Assembly (NCBI RefSeq): GCF_900110065.1
Contig: NZ_FOCI01000005.1
Location: 1-64,000 of the forward strand
From: Loktanella fryxellensis
GTDB lineage: Bacteria > Pseudomonadota > Alphaproteobacteria > Rhodobacterales > Rhodobacteraceae
Length of the DNA: 64,000 nucleotides
Reading direction: 5' to 3'
The notes beneath the pieces were generated by a model. That model saw only the letters and a list, made by a program, of their open reading frames with translations, was not told the origin of the DNA and did not search any database. Of this stretch, positions 44,599-54,913 are shown one piece after another (positions within the stretch are counted from its first letter, which is position 1; each line of letters opens with the position of its first letter). Both the position numbers and the translations under genes were made by a program.

Positions 44599-44763
44599 GG
44601 CAGTGGTCCTGTTCAGGATGACGGGCGGAGTGCAGGGCGCGCTCCATGGGCCGGATCTGACGCAGATGCGCCGCTGACAAGCCATGTCAGCGGCGCTGTT
44701 ATAGGATATCAGAAGGGTGCGGTGCAGTCGGCGGCATCGGCCACAGCCGCCGACGGACTGACG

Positions 44764-45426
44764 TCAGTTCTCGCCTGTGAAAATCAGGCCACCCACGGCG
44801 GGCCGTCCGTTCAATTTGGCGTTCATCGTCGCAGGGATATCGTCCAGGCCAGGCACGTCCGTGACATCCTGCGCGCCTTCGGTGAGGCCGAAACCGACGA
44901 TGCCCCGCGTGCGGTCCCGTCCTTCGACCCGGTTGCCAGCGAACGCGCCGACCGCCGCCCCGTCGATGGCGATCCGGTCCCTGCCGGTGTCGAGCGTGCC
45001 GTCGACATCCGTGATGAACAATCCAGCCTCATCACCACGTCCGATTTCGCCACCGCTGTAGCGGATCCGGCCATCGGCGCGCACCGCTCTTCCGTCGACG
45101 CGCCCGACGAAGTCGTCGGCCTGCCCGCTGGTCCGGCCGGTCGCAAAATCGATCTGGAGCGACGAGTCGCCGATCAGTTCGACCTCACGGTTTCCCTGAC
45201 TCAAGGCCAGCGCCGATGACCCGTTGTAAACCGACCGCCCGGAGGTGGGTATGTTGCGCGCGGACGTCGGGCTGAAGTCGGCGATGCGCAGCAGATCCCC
45301 TGCTACCGCATCCTCGGCAGCCCTCAGGTCGGCCTGCGTCGGTACCCGTGGCGTCATGTCCGAACCGGATCCGCCGCACGCCGCAACCAGCGCCAAGGCA
45401 CCGGTAATCGATATAAATTTCAGCAT
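44764..45426 (-). CDS. Lipoprotein 3 of the trio
   Basis: A 220-residue lipoprotein with lipobox VAAC (Cys17). The shared motif reads IPTSGRSVYNGSS; IDFATGRTSGQADDFVG and a C-terminal AVGGLIFTGEN parallel lipoprotein 1. It is the first in transcription order, with an AT-rich stretch upstream (45427-45470) that could hold the promoter. Three diverged copies in a row suggest duplication. Confidence 0.7.
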   Translation of the reverse strand: MLKFISITGALALVAACGGSGSDMTPRVPTQADLRAAEDAVAGDLLRIADFSPTSARNIPTSGRSVYNGSSALALSQGNREVELIGDSSLQIDFATGRTSGQADDFVGRVDGRAVRADGRIRYSGGEIGRGDEAGLFITDVDGTLDTGRDRIAIDGAAVGAFAGNRVEGRDRTRGIVGFGLTEGAQDVTDVPGLDDIPATMNAKLNGRPAVGGLIFTGEN

Positions 45427-45604
45427 CTGTTAATCCTTTGGTAACATATCCCGTGATCTAACGCGATTTCGTTTTCAAATGGCACGTCCGATGGATCCGT
45501 TCACTGGACCGGCACCAACCTGTTGCATAAATGGCCAGCCGCCGGATGGCGTGCGTCGGTGCCGCCCCGTTGCCCTTCGGCGGCCTGCACGCTAAAGGCG
45601 TGGC

Positions 45605-47200
<1,596 letters not shown>

Positions 47201-47241
47201 CCTTTACGCACCGTTAAGGGCTTGCCGCGCAGGGTGGCGGC

Positions 47242-47766
47242 ATGACCCACCTGCTGCACCTTGTCCTGCTGCTGATGCTAACCGCCTGCGCCCCCATCGG
47301 GACGCAGGTGATCGTGGCGCGCGACGACTGGCGCGGCACGACGGTCATCACCGTGCCGGAGGAGGAGATTGACCGCGGCATGGGCACCCTGCCGCTAGGC
47401 GGTCCATCACTGCTGACCGCACGGCCCGTGATCGTCATGGACCTCGCGCAGGCGACGGGACCGCCGCGCGCCTATGGCGTGTTGTTGAACCAGCGCCGGC
47501 AGGACGGCCTTGCACCGCGGATCGACCGCGTCACCACGGGCGGCGTCACCCTGCCCTACACGCGCCACGACCGCAGACCGACGCACTGCGTCGACGGCTG
47601 CCAACGGGCCGAGGTGGGGGTCGCAACCCTGTCGGAGGAGGCGTTTCGCCGCGCCGCAAAGACCGGATTGCCGCTGGCGGTCTGGGGGTTGCGGGGCCGC
47701 AACGCCGGTGTGGTTCCGGCGGATGCCTTTGCGCGGGTGCTGGCGCGGGCGGACGCGGGCCGATAG
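47242..47766 (+). CDS. Predicted lipoprotein of unknown function
   Basis: A 174-residue protein with a short lipoprotein signal and lipobox LTAC (Cys16). The rest shows no recognised domain; a CVDGCQ cysteine pair lies at about 113-118 and the sequence is mixed alpha/beta. It follows prfC by 41 bases and precedes the next gene by eight bases, so it may be co-transcribed with it. Confidence 0.7.
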   Translation: MTHLLHLVLLLMLTACAPIGTQVIVARDDWRGTTVITVPEEEIDRGMGTLPLGGPSLLTARPVIVMDLAQATGPPRAYGVLLNQRRQDGLAPRIDRVTTGGVTLPYTRHDRRPTHCVDGCQRAEVGVATLSEEAFRRAAKTGLPLAVWGLRGRNAGVVPADAFARVLARADAGR

Positions 47767-47774
47767 GCTGGGTC

Positions 47775-48596
47775 ATGACCTTGCAGAACCGTGTCCTTCC
47801 GACTGGCGAGATCGTGGCGCACCCCGCGCGTGGGGTGCTGACCGGCAATCGTGGCATCCTGCACCGCGACGACCGCACGCTGGGCGACCGGCGCTGGACG
47901 CACAAGGCATGGATCTGCTGCACGCTCGACTGGCAGGGGCGGCGCAGGCCGGTGATGACCGGGCGGACCTGGACGGAGCTGTTCTTTCTGGACGAAGCAG
48001 TGGCTCTGGCCGCTGGGCACCGCCCCTGTGCCCGTTGCCGTCGGGCGGATTATGCCCGGTTCCATGCGGTTTGGACCCTAACGATGGGGCCGTCCACCGC
48101 ACAACAGATCGACAGGGTGCTGCACGACGCCCGTGTCGTGATGCAGGACCAGCGGCACGGTTTGAACTCAGCCGCCGTAGCGCGGCGCGGTGTGGCAGAC
48201 GGACACCGTGATCCAAATGGCGTGCAGGAGGCGGCAGAGGACACGGCTCACCCCATGACTGGCATGTACGCTGCGGGGAACAAGCCGCGTGACATCGGCC
48301 CGGTTCATATCGCCGCGTCGCAAGGTGCAATGAACCGAAAGCCGCGCGCTGGCGGTGCGATGCAGCGCACGCACACCGCGACCCTTGGCCATCTGCCCGC
48401 CGGCACGTTCGTGCTGTGGCATGACAAGCCGCACATTGTGGGCCGTCTGGGGCTGCAGCGCTGCGCGCCCGCCGGCTATCAACTGTCCGTGGCCAAAGAC
48501 AAAGGGGCAGAGGTCACGGTCCTGACCCCTGCCCCCCTCGTGGCGGTGCTGGCGGCGGGCTATGTCCCGCACCTGCACGATTCGCTCGTCGTATGA
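47775..48596 (+). CDS. Small conserved protein with a 73-codon in-frame insertion
   Basis: A 273-residue product of unknown function. The N-terminal part (MTLQNRVLPTGEIVAHPARGVLTGNRGILH, ELFFLDEAVALAAGHRPCARCRRADYARF) and the C-terminal part (THTATLGHLPAGTFVLWHDKPHIV, VTVLTPAPLVAVLAAGY) are the two halves of a protein that I recall at roughly 190-200 residues in related bacteria. Residues about 123-195 between them are not protein-like in composition and are bounded by two copies of GATGCAG in the DNA. The CARC cysteines may bind metal. Whether the product folds with the insertion is unknown. Confidence 0.7.
   Translation: MTLQNRVLPTGEIVAHPARGVLTGNRGILHRDDRTLGDRRWTHKAWICCTLDWQGRRRPVMTGRTWTELFFLDEAVALAAGHRPCARCRRADYARFHAVWTLTMGPSTAQQIDRVLHDARVVMQDQRHGLNSAAVARRGVADGHRDPNGVQEAAEDTAHPMTGMYAAGNKPRDIGPVHIAASQGAMNRKPRAGGAMQRTHTATLGHLPAGTFVLWHDKPHIVGRLGLQRCAPAGYQLSVAKDKGAEVTVLTPAPLVAVLAAGYVPHLHDSLVV
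48140..48365. mobile_element. Candidate MITE-like insertion flanked by GATGCAG repeats
   Basis: The 7-base repeat GATGCAG occurs at 48140-48146 and 48359-48365. The 212 bases between have weakly inverted ends (CCAGCG near the left, CGCTGG near the right, with related CGG and TTT steps inside). The repeat-to-repeat distance of 219 is a multiple of three, so the host frame stays open. Deleting one repeat plus the interior would restore a normal-length family member. A native variable loop is the alternative. Confidence 0.4.
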
Positions 48597-48598
48597 TC

Positions 48599-49024
48599 TC
48601 AGACCAGTTTTGCGTCCATCGTGATCTCGGCGTTCAGCAGCTTGCTGATCGGGCAGCCCTTTTCGGTCGCTTTCGCGATCTCTTGAAAGGCCGCGTCGTC
48701 GATGCCGGGAATCGTCGCCGTCACATCCAGATGCGCCTTGGTCACGGCAAAGCCGCCGTCGACCTGCTCCAGCGACACGGTGGATTTCGCGTCGATGTTG
48801 TCGGCGGTCAGCCCCTTGTCGGCAAGGTTCAACGACATCGCCATCGCGAAACACGCAGCATGGGCGGCCGCGACCAGCTCTTCCGGGTTAGACCCGGGGC
48901 CATCCTCGAACCGCGCCTTGAAGCCGTAGGGATGATCCTGCAGCGCCTTCGTCTGGGTCGAGACCTTGCCGAGACCGGTCTTGAGGTCGCCCTGCCAGTT
49001 GGCCGTGCCGAATTTCTTGATCAT
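48599..49024 (-). CDS. OsmC family peroxiredoxin-like protein
   Basis: A 141-residue enzyme expected to reduce organic hydroperoxides. The two catalytic cysteines are Cys58 in HAACFAMAMS and Cys124 in EKGCPISKLL; DGPGSNPEELVAAAHAACF is the OsmC signature. An AAGGA ribosome site lies six bases before the ATG. It diverges from the DEAD-box helicase gene. Confidence 0.93.
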   Translation of the reverse strand: MIKKFGTANWQGDLKTGLGKVSTQTKALQDHPYGFKARFEDGPGSNPEELVAAAHAACFAMAMSLNLADKGLTADNIDAKSTVSLEQVDGGFAVTKAHLDVTATIPGIDDAAFQEIAKATEKGCPISKLLNAEITMDAKLV

Positions 49025-49201
49025 GATGTATCCTTCCGATCCATTCCTGCCACAACGCGGCCCCACAAGCCCCTGTTCCGCCAAAACCTTGACGTATCCG
49101 CGATAAAAGCGTAACGGCAACCCAGTCGAACGCCCTGGCAATCTGGTCGGGCGGGCCGCGCAGTTCTGCGGCCACCACAGCCGGATCTGCGAAAGGGCTA
49201 C

Positions 49202-50821
49202 ATGATCAAGTTTTCCGACCTCAACCTCGACCCCAAGGTGCTCAAGGCCATCATCGACACCGGCTACGAGACGCCGACGCCGATCCAGGCCGGTGCCATC
49301 CCCCCCGCCCTCGAAGGGCGCGACGTGCTGGGGATCGCACAGACCGGCACCGGCAAGACCGCCAGTTTCACGCTGCCGATGATCACCCTGCTGGGCCGTG
49401 GCCGCGCCCGCGCCCGGATGCCGCGCAGCCTCGTGCTGGCACCCACGCGCGAACTGGCAGCCCAGGTCGCCGAGAACTTCGACGCCTATGCCAAATACAC
49501 CAAACTGACCAAGGCGTTGCTGATCGGCGGCACCAGTTTCAAGGAACAGGACCAACTGATCGACAAGGGCGTCGACGTGCTGATCGCCACGCCGGGCCGT
49601 CTGATCGACCATTTCGAGCGTGGCAAACTGATCCTGTCCGACGTCAAGATCATGGTCGTGGACGAGGCGGACCGCATGCTCGACATGGGGTTCATCCCCG
49701 ACATCGAGCGCATTTTCCAGATGACCCCGTTCACGCGTCAGACACTGTTCTTCAGTGCCACCATGGCGCCCGAGATCGAGCGGATCACCAACACCTTCCT
49801 GTCCAATCCCGCCAAGGTCGAAGTGGCCCGCGCCGCCACCACCGGCGAGAACATCAAACAGGGCGTCGTGATGTTCGAAGCGAGCAGCAAAGCCCGCGGC
49901 GAGGACGAAAAGCGCGATCTGTTGATCCGTCTGATCGACGCCGAAGGCGACGCCTGTTCGAACGCCATCATCTTCTGCAACCGCAAGTCCGACGTGGACG
50001 TGGTCGCAAAGGCGCTGAAGAAGAACGGCAAGAACGCCGAAGCGATCCACGGCGATCTGGAGCAGTCGCACCGCACCCGCACGCTGGATGGCTTCCGCGA
50101 TGGGTCGATCCGGTTCCTCGTCGCCTCCGACGTGGCGGCGCGCGGTCTGGACATTCCGGCGGTGACGCACGTGCTCAACTTCGACGTGCCCAGCCACGCC
50201 GAGGATTACGTCCACCGCATCGGTCGCACGGGCCGCGCCGGGCGCACGGGCACGGCGATCATGATTTGCTCGACCCGGGATGAGAAGAACCTCGCCGACG
50301 TGGAGCGGCTGGTGCAGAACCCGATCCCGCGCCTCGACAATCCGCTGTCGCGCGCGACGCCGCCGACTACCACCAGCCCCGTCGACGACGTGGACGCCTC
50401 GCGTGAGGATCGTCCCCGCCGCAGCCGCACCCGTGGCCCGCGCAAGGCCGTGCCTGACGTCGATACGGGCGCGGATGCCACGGCACCCGTCGATGTCGCA
50501 GCCCCCGTCGCAGAGCCTGTGGTCGCGGTGATCGACATGGCCCCGGTCATGGCAGAGGTGGCGGCACCCCAACCCGACGCCATCGTGCCGGATCGTCAAC
50601 CCCGCGACGCGCAGCAGCGCGACGGAGGCAGCCGGTCCGACCGCCCCGCCCGTGGCCCGGACCGCACGGCAGAGCGGTCGTCACCCGAGCGGCGCGAGCG
50701 TGACACGACGCCCCATCGGGGTCGCGACCACCAGCGTGGCGGGCATGACAACGTCATCGGCATGGGCGCCGACACGCCGGAGTTCATCGCCAAGAGCTTT
50801 GCCGAGCGCAGCACGAGCTGA
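49202..50821 (+). CDS. DEAD-box RNA helicase, RhlE type
   Basis: A 539-residue helicase. The Q motif is in FSDLNLDPKVLKAI, motif I AQTGTGKT, Ia PTRELAAQV, II VDEADRML, III FSATMAPE and VI HRIGRTGRAGRTG. Residues about 390-539 are a low-complexity basic and Pro/Val-rich tail (RPRRSRTRGPRK) that would help bind RNA. Role in ribosome assembly or cold RNA remodelling is inferred from family. A 10-bp hairpin follows the stop. Confidence 0.93.
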   Translation: MIKFSDLNLDPKVLKAIIDTGYETPTPIQAGAIPPALEGRDVLGIAQTGTGKTASFTLPMITLLGRGRARARMPRSLVLAPTRELAAQVAENFDAYAKYTKLTKALLIGGTSFKEQDQLIDKGVDVLIATPGRLIDHFERGKLILSDVKIMVVDEADRMLDMGFIPDIERIFQMTPFTRQTLFFSATMAPEIERITNTFLSNPAKVEVARAATTGENIKQGVVMFEASSKARGEDEKRDLLIRLIDAEGDACSNAIIFCNRKSDVDVVAKALKKNGKNAEAIHGDLEQSHRTRTLDGFRDGSIRFLVASDVAARGLDIPAVTHVLNFDVPSHAEDYVHRIGRTGRAGRTGTAIMICSTRDEKNLADVERLVQNPIPRLDNPLSRATPPTTTSPVDDVDASREDRPRRSRTRGPRKAVPDVDTGADATAPVDVAAPVAEPVVAVIDMAPVMAEVAAPQPDAIVPDRQPRDAQQRDGGSRSDRPARGPDRTAERSSPERRERDTTPHRGRDHQRGGHDNVIGMGADTPEFIAKSFAERSTS

Positions 50822-50829
50822 GCGGCATC

Positions 50830-50862
50830 GGGGCAGCGTCTCGCCGACGTGAACGCTGCCCC
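50830..50862 (+). terminator. 10-bp hairpin after the helicase gene
   Basis: GGGGCAGCGT (50830-50839) pairs perfectly with ACGCTGCCCC (50853-50862) around a 13-base loop. No T run follows. It lies just after the helicase stop (50821) and before the next gene, so it could define the 3' end. Confidence 0.45.
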
Positions 50863-50916
50863 GTGGACGGACCTGCCTGCCGGCGTCATGATAGCGAAAA
50901 ACGGGATACCGCCGCC

Positions 50917-51537
50917 ATGATACGCCACCTTGCCCTGACCACCGTGCTGATCTGCGCGGCACAGTCTGCCGCAGCCTCGGTCTGCGCCACACGCCTGGAG
51001 GGGATCGACGTCCAGATCGACACCGAAACGCTGGGCGTGGCCCCCGCCCCGACGACCCGCCGCGAACGGTTGGTCAACCTGCCCGGCCGGTCGTTCGGCT
51101 GGATCACCGGCGACCAGCGGCAGTGTTCCAGCGAAGAGGTCTTCGCCCTCCTCTCCACCATCGAACCCGTCGACGACATGTGCCTGCAAGAGGCGGATGC
51201 AGACATCGGCTATCTGCTGGTTCCGGGAGAGCGCAATTACCGGGGGCGCTGCGCCTCTGGCGGTGTCTGCACGAAGGTGAACGGCACCAAGGAGACGCTG
51301 GCCCGAGTCACCGGCACAATGGCGGGCACCGTCATGGGCACCGGCGATTCGACGCTGAGCAAGGTCACCCACAGTTCCGGCACCGTGCTGCTGTCCGGTA
51401 GCGGGGCCGCGATCAGCAACACGCTGGGGACGGCGGCGACGGGCGCTGCAGGCGTGTTCAGCGCGCCGGTGATGCTGGGGGCTGCCGCCGTCACGGCCGT
51501 GGCCGTGGGCGGTGCTGTCTACGTCTGTTCGGAGTGA
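50917..51537 (+). CDS. Exported cysteine-containing protein of unknown function
   Basis: A 206-residue protein with a signal peptide (about 1-20, AAQSAAAS). The mature part holds several cysteines (VCATRL, QCSSEE, DMCLQE, GRCASGGVC) suggesting disulfides in a periplasmic protein. Residues about 130-205 are Gly/Ala/Ser/Thr-rich and hydrophobic with a final membrane-like stretch (APVMLGAAAVTAVAVGGAVYVC), so it may be membrane-associated at its C-terminus. No family was recognised. Confidence 0.65.
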   Translation: MIRHLALTTVLICAAQSAAASVCATRLEGIDVQIDTETLGVAPAPTTRRERLVNLPGRSFGWITGDQRQCSSEEVFALLSTIEPVDDMCLQEADADIGYLLVPGERNYRGRCASGGVCTKVNGTKETLARVTGTMAGTVMGTGDSTLSKVTHSSGTVLLSGSGAAISNTLGTAATGAAGVFSAPVMLGAAAVTAVAVGGAVYVCSE

Positions 51538-51634
51538 TCCGGCGGTGACGTGCCGGGGGCCAGCCCCCGGTCCCCCGGGATATTTTCAACCAGAAGAAAG
51601 GCCGGACGGCGTCTTGTCTGGCGTGAAACCCAAG

Positions 51635-51671
51635 AAAAAGGCGCCGCACCCGGTCAGGTGCGGCGCCTTTT
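51635..51671. terminator. Bidirectional Rho-independent terminator
   Basis: AAGGCGCCGCACC pairs with GGTGCGGCGCCTT around CGGTCA, with AAAA on one side and TTTT on the other. It serves the exported-protein gene on the plus strand and rnj on the minus strand. Confidence 0.9.
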
Positions 51672-51689
51672 GTCATCTTGCCGGGTCCG

Positions 51690-53369
51690 TCAGCCCAAGC
51701 GGCTGATGACCACGATCACTTCGGGCTTCTTGCCGATCTCGCCCTGCGCCGAACGTTTCGCGACGTTCTTGAGCTCTTTTTCCAGCTTCACGTCGTCGCG
51801 GATGGTCTTGGCATCGGCGCGGCCAATGAACTGCGCCAGATCGGCCTCCATCACCTCGGCCAGTGCCGCATCGGACCGGCCGGTTTCGGCCACGCCAGAG
51901 ATTTCGACCCACGGATCGCCCAACGGCTCGTCGTTTTCGTCGATGATCAGCGTAACCACGGCCACGCCGTTCAGCGCCAGCCGAATGCGGTCGCGCACGA
52001 CGCCGTCCATCGCGCCGATCTGCACCGACCCGTCCAGATAGGTGCGGCCGGTTTCGACGTATTCCGCCACGCTCGGGGTGTTGCCGGACAGGTCGATCAT
52101 CATGCCGTTCACGGCCACGATGCCGGGCAGGCCGTAGAGGCCTGCGACCTTTACATGTTCGCGCAGGTGGCGGTGTTCGCCGTGCATCGGGATCAGGAAC
52201 TGCGGCTTGATGATCTGGTGCATCGTCTCCAGATCCGGGCGGTTCGCGTGCCCGGACACGTGATACTTGCCGCCCTCGTCATCGACGATGTCCACGCCCA
52301 GCTCGCTCAGCTGGTTCATGATGCGGATCACGCCACGCTCATTGCCCGGAATCGTGCGGGAGGAGAACAGGAACGTGTCGCCCTCGCGGAGTTTCAGCCC
52401 GAGATACGACCCTTGGCTGAGCTGTGCGGAGGCGGCACGCCGCTCACCCTGCGATCCGGTGACCAGCAGCAGCACCTGATTGCGCGGCAGGGTCTGCGCC
52501 TCTTCCGGCGTGATGGTGGCAGGAAACTCGGTCAGCAGACCGGTTTCCTTGGCCGCTTCCACCATGCGGTTCATCGACCGGCCCAGCAGACAGACACGCC
52601 TGCCCGCGTTGGTCGCGGCATCGGCCAGCGTTTTCAGCCGTGCGACGTTGGAGGCGAACGTCGTCGCCGCCATCATGCCTGCGGAGCGGCGCATCAACTC
52701 GGTGATGGCGGGGCCGATCGACACCTCCGACCGGCCTGCGTGGGGCGAGAAGATGTTCGTGCTGTCGCAGACCAGCGCCTTGACGCCGGGGCGGGCGATC
52801 TCTTCCCACAACGCGGTGTTGAACGGGTCGCCGACCACCGGGGTCATGTCGACCTTGAAGTCGCCGGTGTGCACGATGCGGCCACCAGCCGAGTCGATCA
52901 CCAGACCCGCACTTTCGGGGATCGAGTGACTGACCGGCACGTAGGACACCTTGAACGGTCCGCAGTCGATCACCGCGGGATAGGGTTCGACCACCGTCAC
53001 GATGTTGTCGGACTGGCCCTGCTCCTGCAGCTTGCGTCGTGCGATGTTGGCGGTGAACTTGCGCGCATAGATCGGCGCGCCCAGCTGCTGCCACAGCAGG
53101 CCGACGGCGCCGACGTGATCCTCGTGCGCGTGGGTGATGAAGATGCCGTCGATCAGCGCGCGGCGCTGTTTCAGCCAGGTGATGTCCGGAAAGATCAGGT
53201 CGACGCCGGGGGTGCCGTCCATGTCGGGAAAGGTCACGCCCAGATCGACCACGATCAGTCGTTCCTGCCCCTTGGGGCCGTAGCCATAGACGTAGCAGTT
53301 CATGCCGATTTCGCCGGCGCCACCCAGCGCCATGTAGATCAGACGGTCGTTCGCTTTTGCAGCACTCAT
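51690..53369 (-). CDS. rnj: Ribonuclease J
   Basis: A 559-residue metallo-beta-lactamase/beta-CASP nuclease with 5'-3' exonuclease and endonuclease activity in RNA turnover. Metal ligands are in THAHEDH (79-85); GAGEIGMNCYVY and SHSIPESAGLVI are the family motifs. MHGEHRHLREH closes the beta-CASP core. The start overlaps the coaX stop by ATGA. It is the terminal gene of the long nuo-birA-coaX transcript direction. Confidence 0.95.
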   Translation of the reverse strand: MSAAKANDRLIYMALGGAGEIGMNCYVYGYGPKGQERLIVVDLGVTFPDMDGTPGVDLIFPDITWLKQRRALIDGIFITHAHEDHVGAVGLLWQQLGAPIYARKFTANIARRKLQEQGQSDNIVTVVEPYPAVIDCGPFKVSYVPVSHSIPESAGLVIDSAGGRIVHTGDFKVDMTPVVGDPFNTALWEEIARPGVKALVCDSTNIFSPHAGRSEVSIGPAITELMRRSAGMMAATTFASNVARLKTLADAATNAGRRVCLLGRSMNRMVEAAKETGLLTEFPATITPEEAQTLPRNQVLLLVTGSQGERRAASAQLSQGSYLGLKLREGDTFLFSSRTIPGNERGVIRIMNQLSELGVDIVDDEGGKYHVSGHANRPDLETMHQIIKPQFLIPMHGEHRHLREHVKVAGLYGLPGIVAVNGMMIDLSGNTPSVAEYVETGRTYLDGSVQIGAMDGVVRDRIRLALNGVAVVTLIIDENDEPLGDPWVEISGVAETGRSDAALAEVMEADLAQFIGRADAKTIRDDVKLEKELKNVAKRSAQGEIGKKPEVIVVISRLG

Positions 53370-54139
53370 GTAGGGTCCTTGTTCAGTTGGTGGATCACGG
53401 TCAGACCGTGCATCGTCAGGTCATCCTCGACCCAGTCAAATAAGGTATCGCCGGTGGCGAACAGCGAGGCGAGACCGCCGGTGGCGATCACGGTCATCTC
53501 GCGGCCACGTTCGGCCTTGATACGCGCGATTATCTCTTTCACGAGGCCGATGTAACCCCAGAATGCGCCAGACTGCATGCAGGCCACCGTATTGGTCCCT
53601 ATGACGCGGTCCGGACGGGTCACATCGACATGCGGCAGGGCGGCGGCGGCCATGTGGAACGCCTCGAGGCTGACGTTCACGCCGGGCGCGATCACGCCGC
53701 CCACATAGGCGCCGTCGTCGTCCACCACGTCCAGCGTCGTCGCCGTCCCGAAATCCACGACGATCAGATTGCCGCCATGACGGTCGTACGCCCCTGCCGT
53801 GTTTACCAGACGGTCAGGGCCCACGTTGGTGCCCGGATCGACGCGCGGCGGGACCGGCAGGCGGCAGTCGGGCTTGCCCACCACGACGGGGCGGCAGTTG
53901 AAGTAACGATCGGACAAGACCCGCAGGTTGAACACCACACGTGGCACCGTGGCGCTGACGATCACCGCGTCGATGACGGCGTCGATCTTCTGCATCGCCA
54001 TCAGGGACTGCAGCCAGACGTAGTATTGATCCGCCGTGCGCTGCCAGTCGGTCTTAGTCCTCCACGTCGCCAGAAACCGTGTCCCGTCCCAGATGGAAAA
54101 GACCGTGTTCGTATTCCCGCAGTCGATGGCCAGCAGCAT
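53366..54139 (-). CDS. coaX: Type III pantothenate kinase
   Basis: A 257-residue kinase for the first step of coenzyme A synthesis. The N-terminal ASKHA motif is DCGNTNTVFSIWDG, with LIVVDFGTATTLDVV and GGVIAPGVNVSLEAF further on, and ATGGLASLFA near the C-terminus. It lies 12 bases after birA and overlaps rnj. Confidence 0.95.
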   Translation of the reverse strand: MLLAIDCGNTNTVFSIWDGTRFLATWRTKTDWQRTADQYYVWLQSLMAMQKIDAVIDAVIVSATVPRVVFNLRVLSDRYFNCRPVVVGKPDCRLPVPPRVDPGTNVGPDRLVNTAGAYDRHGGNLIVVDFGTATTLDVVDDDGAYVGGVIAPGVNVSLEAFHMAAAALPHVDVTRPDRVIGTNTVACMQSGAFWGYIGLVKEIIARIKAERGREMTVIATGGLASLFATGDTLFDWVEDDLTMHGLTVIHQLNKDPT

Positions 54140-54151
54140 CGCAGCGCCTCC

Positions 54152-54913
54152 TCAGAACAGGATGTCGGCGGCGGCGATCAGCCGTTCGCCATCGGGCGTC
54201 GCCAACACGAGATTGCCGTCGTGGTCGATCGTCTCGAACCGGCCCGTCACGTCGCCCTGCGACGTGCGGGCGGTGATGACCTCGCCCAGCCGGGCGGCGC
54301 GGCGCAGCCAGTCGCGGCGGATGATCTCGAACCCGAATTCCCACAGCTTGGCTTCCTGCGTGGCGAAATCGGACGCAAGGCGGACCAAGAAGTCGGTGGG
54401 GGTCGCCGCGCGCCCGCCCTCGCCCGCCAGCGACACGGGCGGGAACGATGCATCGCGGATGCCCGCCGGCACGGTGGCGAGGTTCACGCCGATGCCCACC
54501 GACAGCCAATCGACGTATTTGCCCTGCCCGCTGGTTTCCAGCAGGATGCCCGCCACCTTGCCGCCGTTCAGCAGCACGTCGTTGGGCCATTTCAGCGACA
54601 GGCGGGTGCGGTCGATATACATCGCCAGCGCCTCGAACAGGGCGACGGCGGCCATGAACGACCGCAGGCTGGCCTGTTGCGGGGTGCAGTTGGGGCGGTA
54701 GATCAGGGTCGCGGCAAAGTTGCCGCGCGGCGTCTCCCACGCCTTGCCGCGACGGCCGCGTGCGCCGGTCTGGCGTTCCGCCAACACCCACGTGGGGCCG
54801 TCGATGCTGGTGGCTATGCGCGCCGCCTCGGCCATGGTGCTGTCCACGGTGGACAGCACGCGGCAACTCACCCCCTCTGGCCAAAGGGCATCGCGGGTGG
54901 GGTCAGTTGACAA
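54152..54913 (-). CDS. birA: Biotin-[acetyl-CoA-carboxylase] ligase
   Basis: A 253-residue enzyme that attaches biotin to the carboxylase carrier protein. [30 protein letters not shown] (biotinoyl-AMP loop) and [20 protein letters not shown] are the catalytic motifs. There is no N-terminal DNA-binding domain, so it is not a repressor. The start is taken as TTG at 54913, inside the last codons of nuoN; an ATG in this area is out of frame and a GTG nine or so codons later is the alternative. Confidence 0.92.
   Translation of the reverse strand: MSTDPTRDALWPEGVSCRVLSTVDSTMAEAARIATSIDGPTWVLAERQTGARGRRGKAWETPRGNFAATLIYRPNCTPQQASLRSFMAAVALFEALAMYIDRTRLSLKWPNDVLLNGGKVAGILLETSGQGKYVDWLSVGIGVNLATVPAGIRDASFPPVSLAGEGGRAATPTDFLVRLASDFATQEAKLWEFGFEIIRRDWLRRAARLGEVITARTSQGDVTGRFETIDHDGNLVLATPDGERLIAAADILF

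Noticed and set aside
7431-45530. CCTGTTGCA as a possible genome-wide regulator motif (seen near 7432, 7473, 16115 and 45520)
   Set aside because: The same 9-mer also occurs inside coding sequence (near 24925 and 41199) on the plus strand, so the intergenic occurrences are not clearly special. Only the paired copies at 7431-7482 are kept as a low-level observation.
47775-48596. A frameshift or pseudogene in the gene with the 73-codon insertion
   Set aside because: The frame is open throughout and both flanks stay in register, so it is annotated as an intact frame with an insertion rather than as broken.
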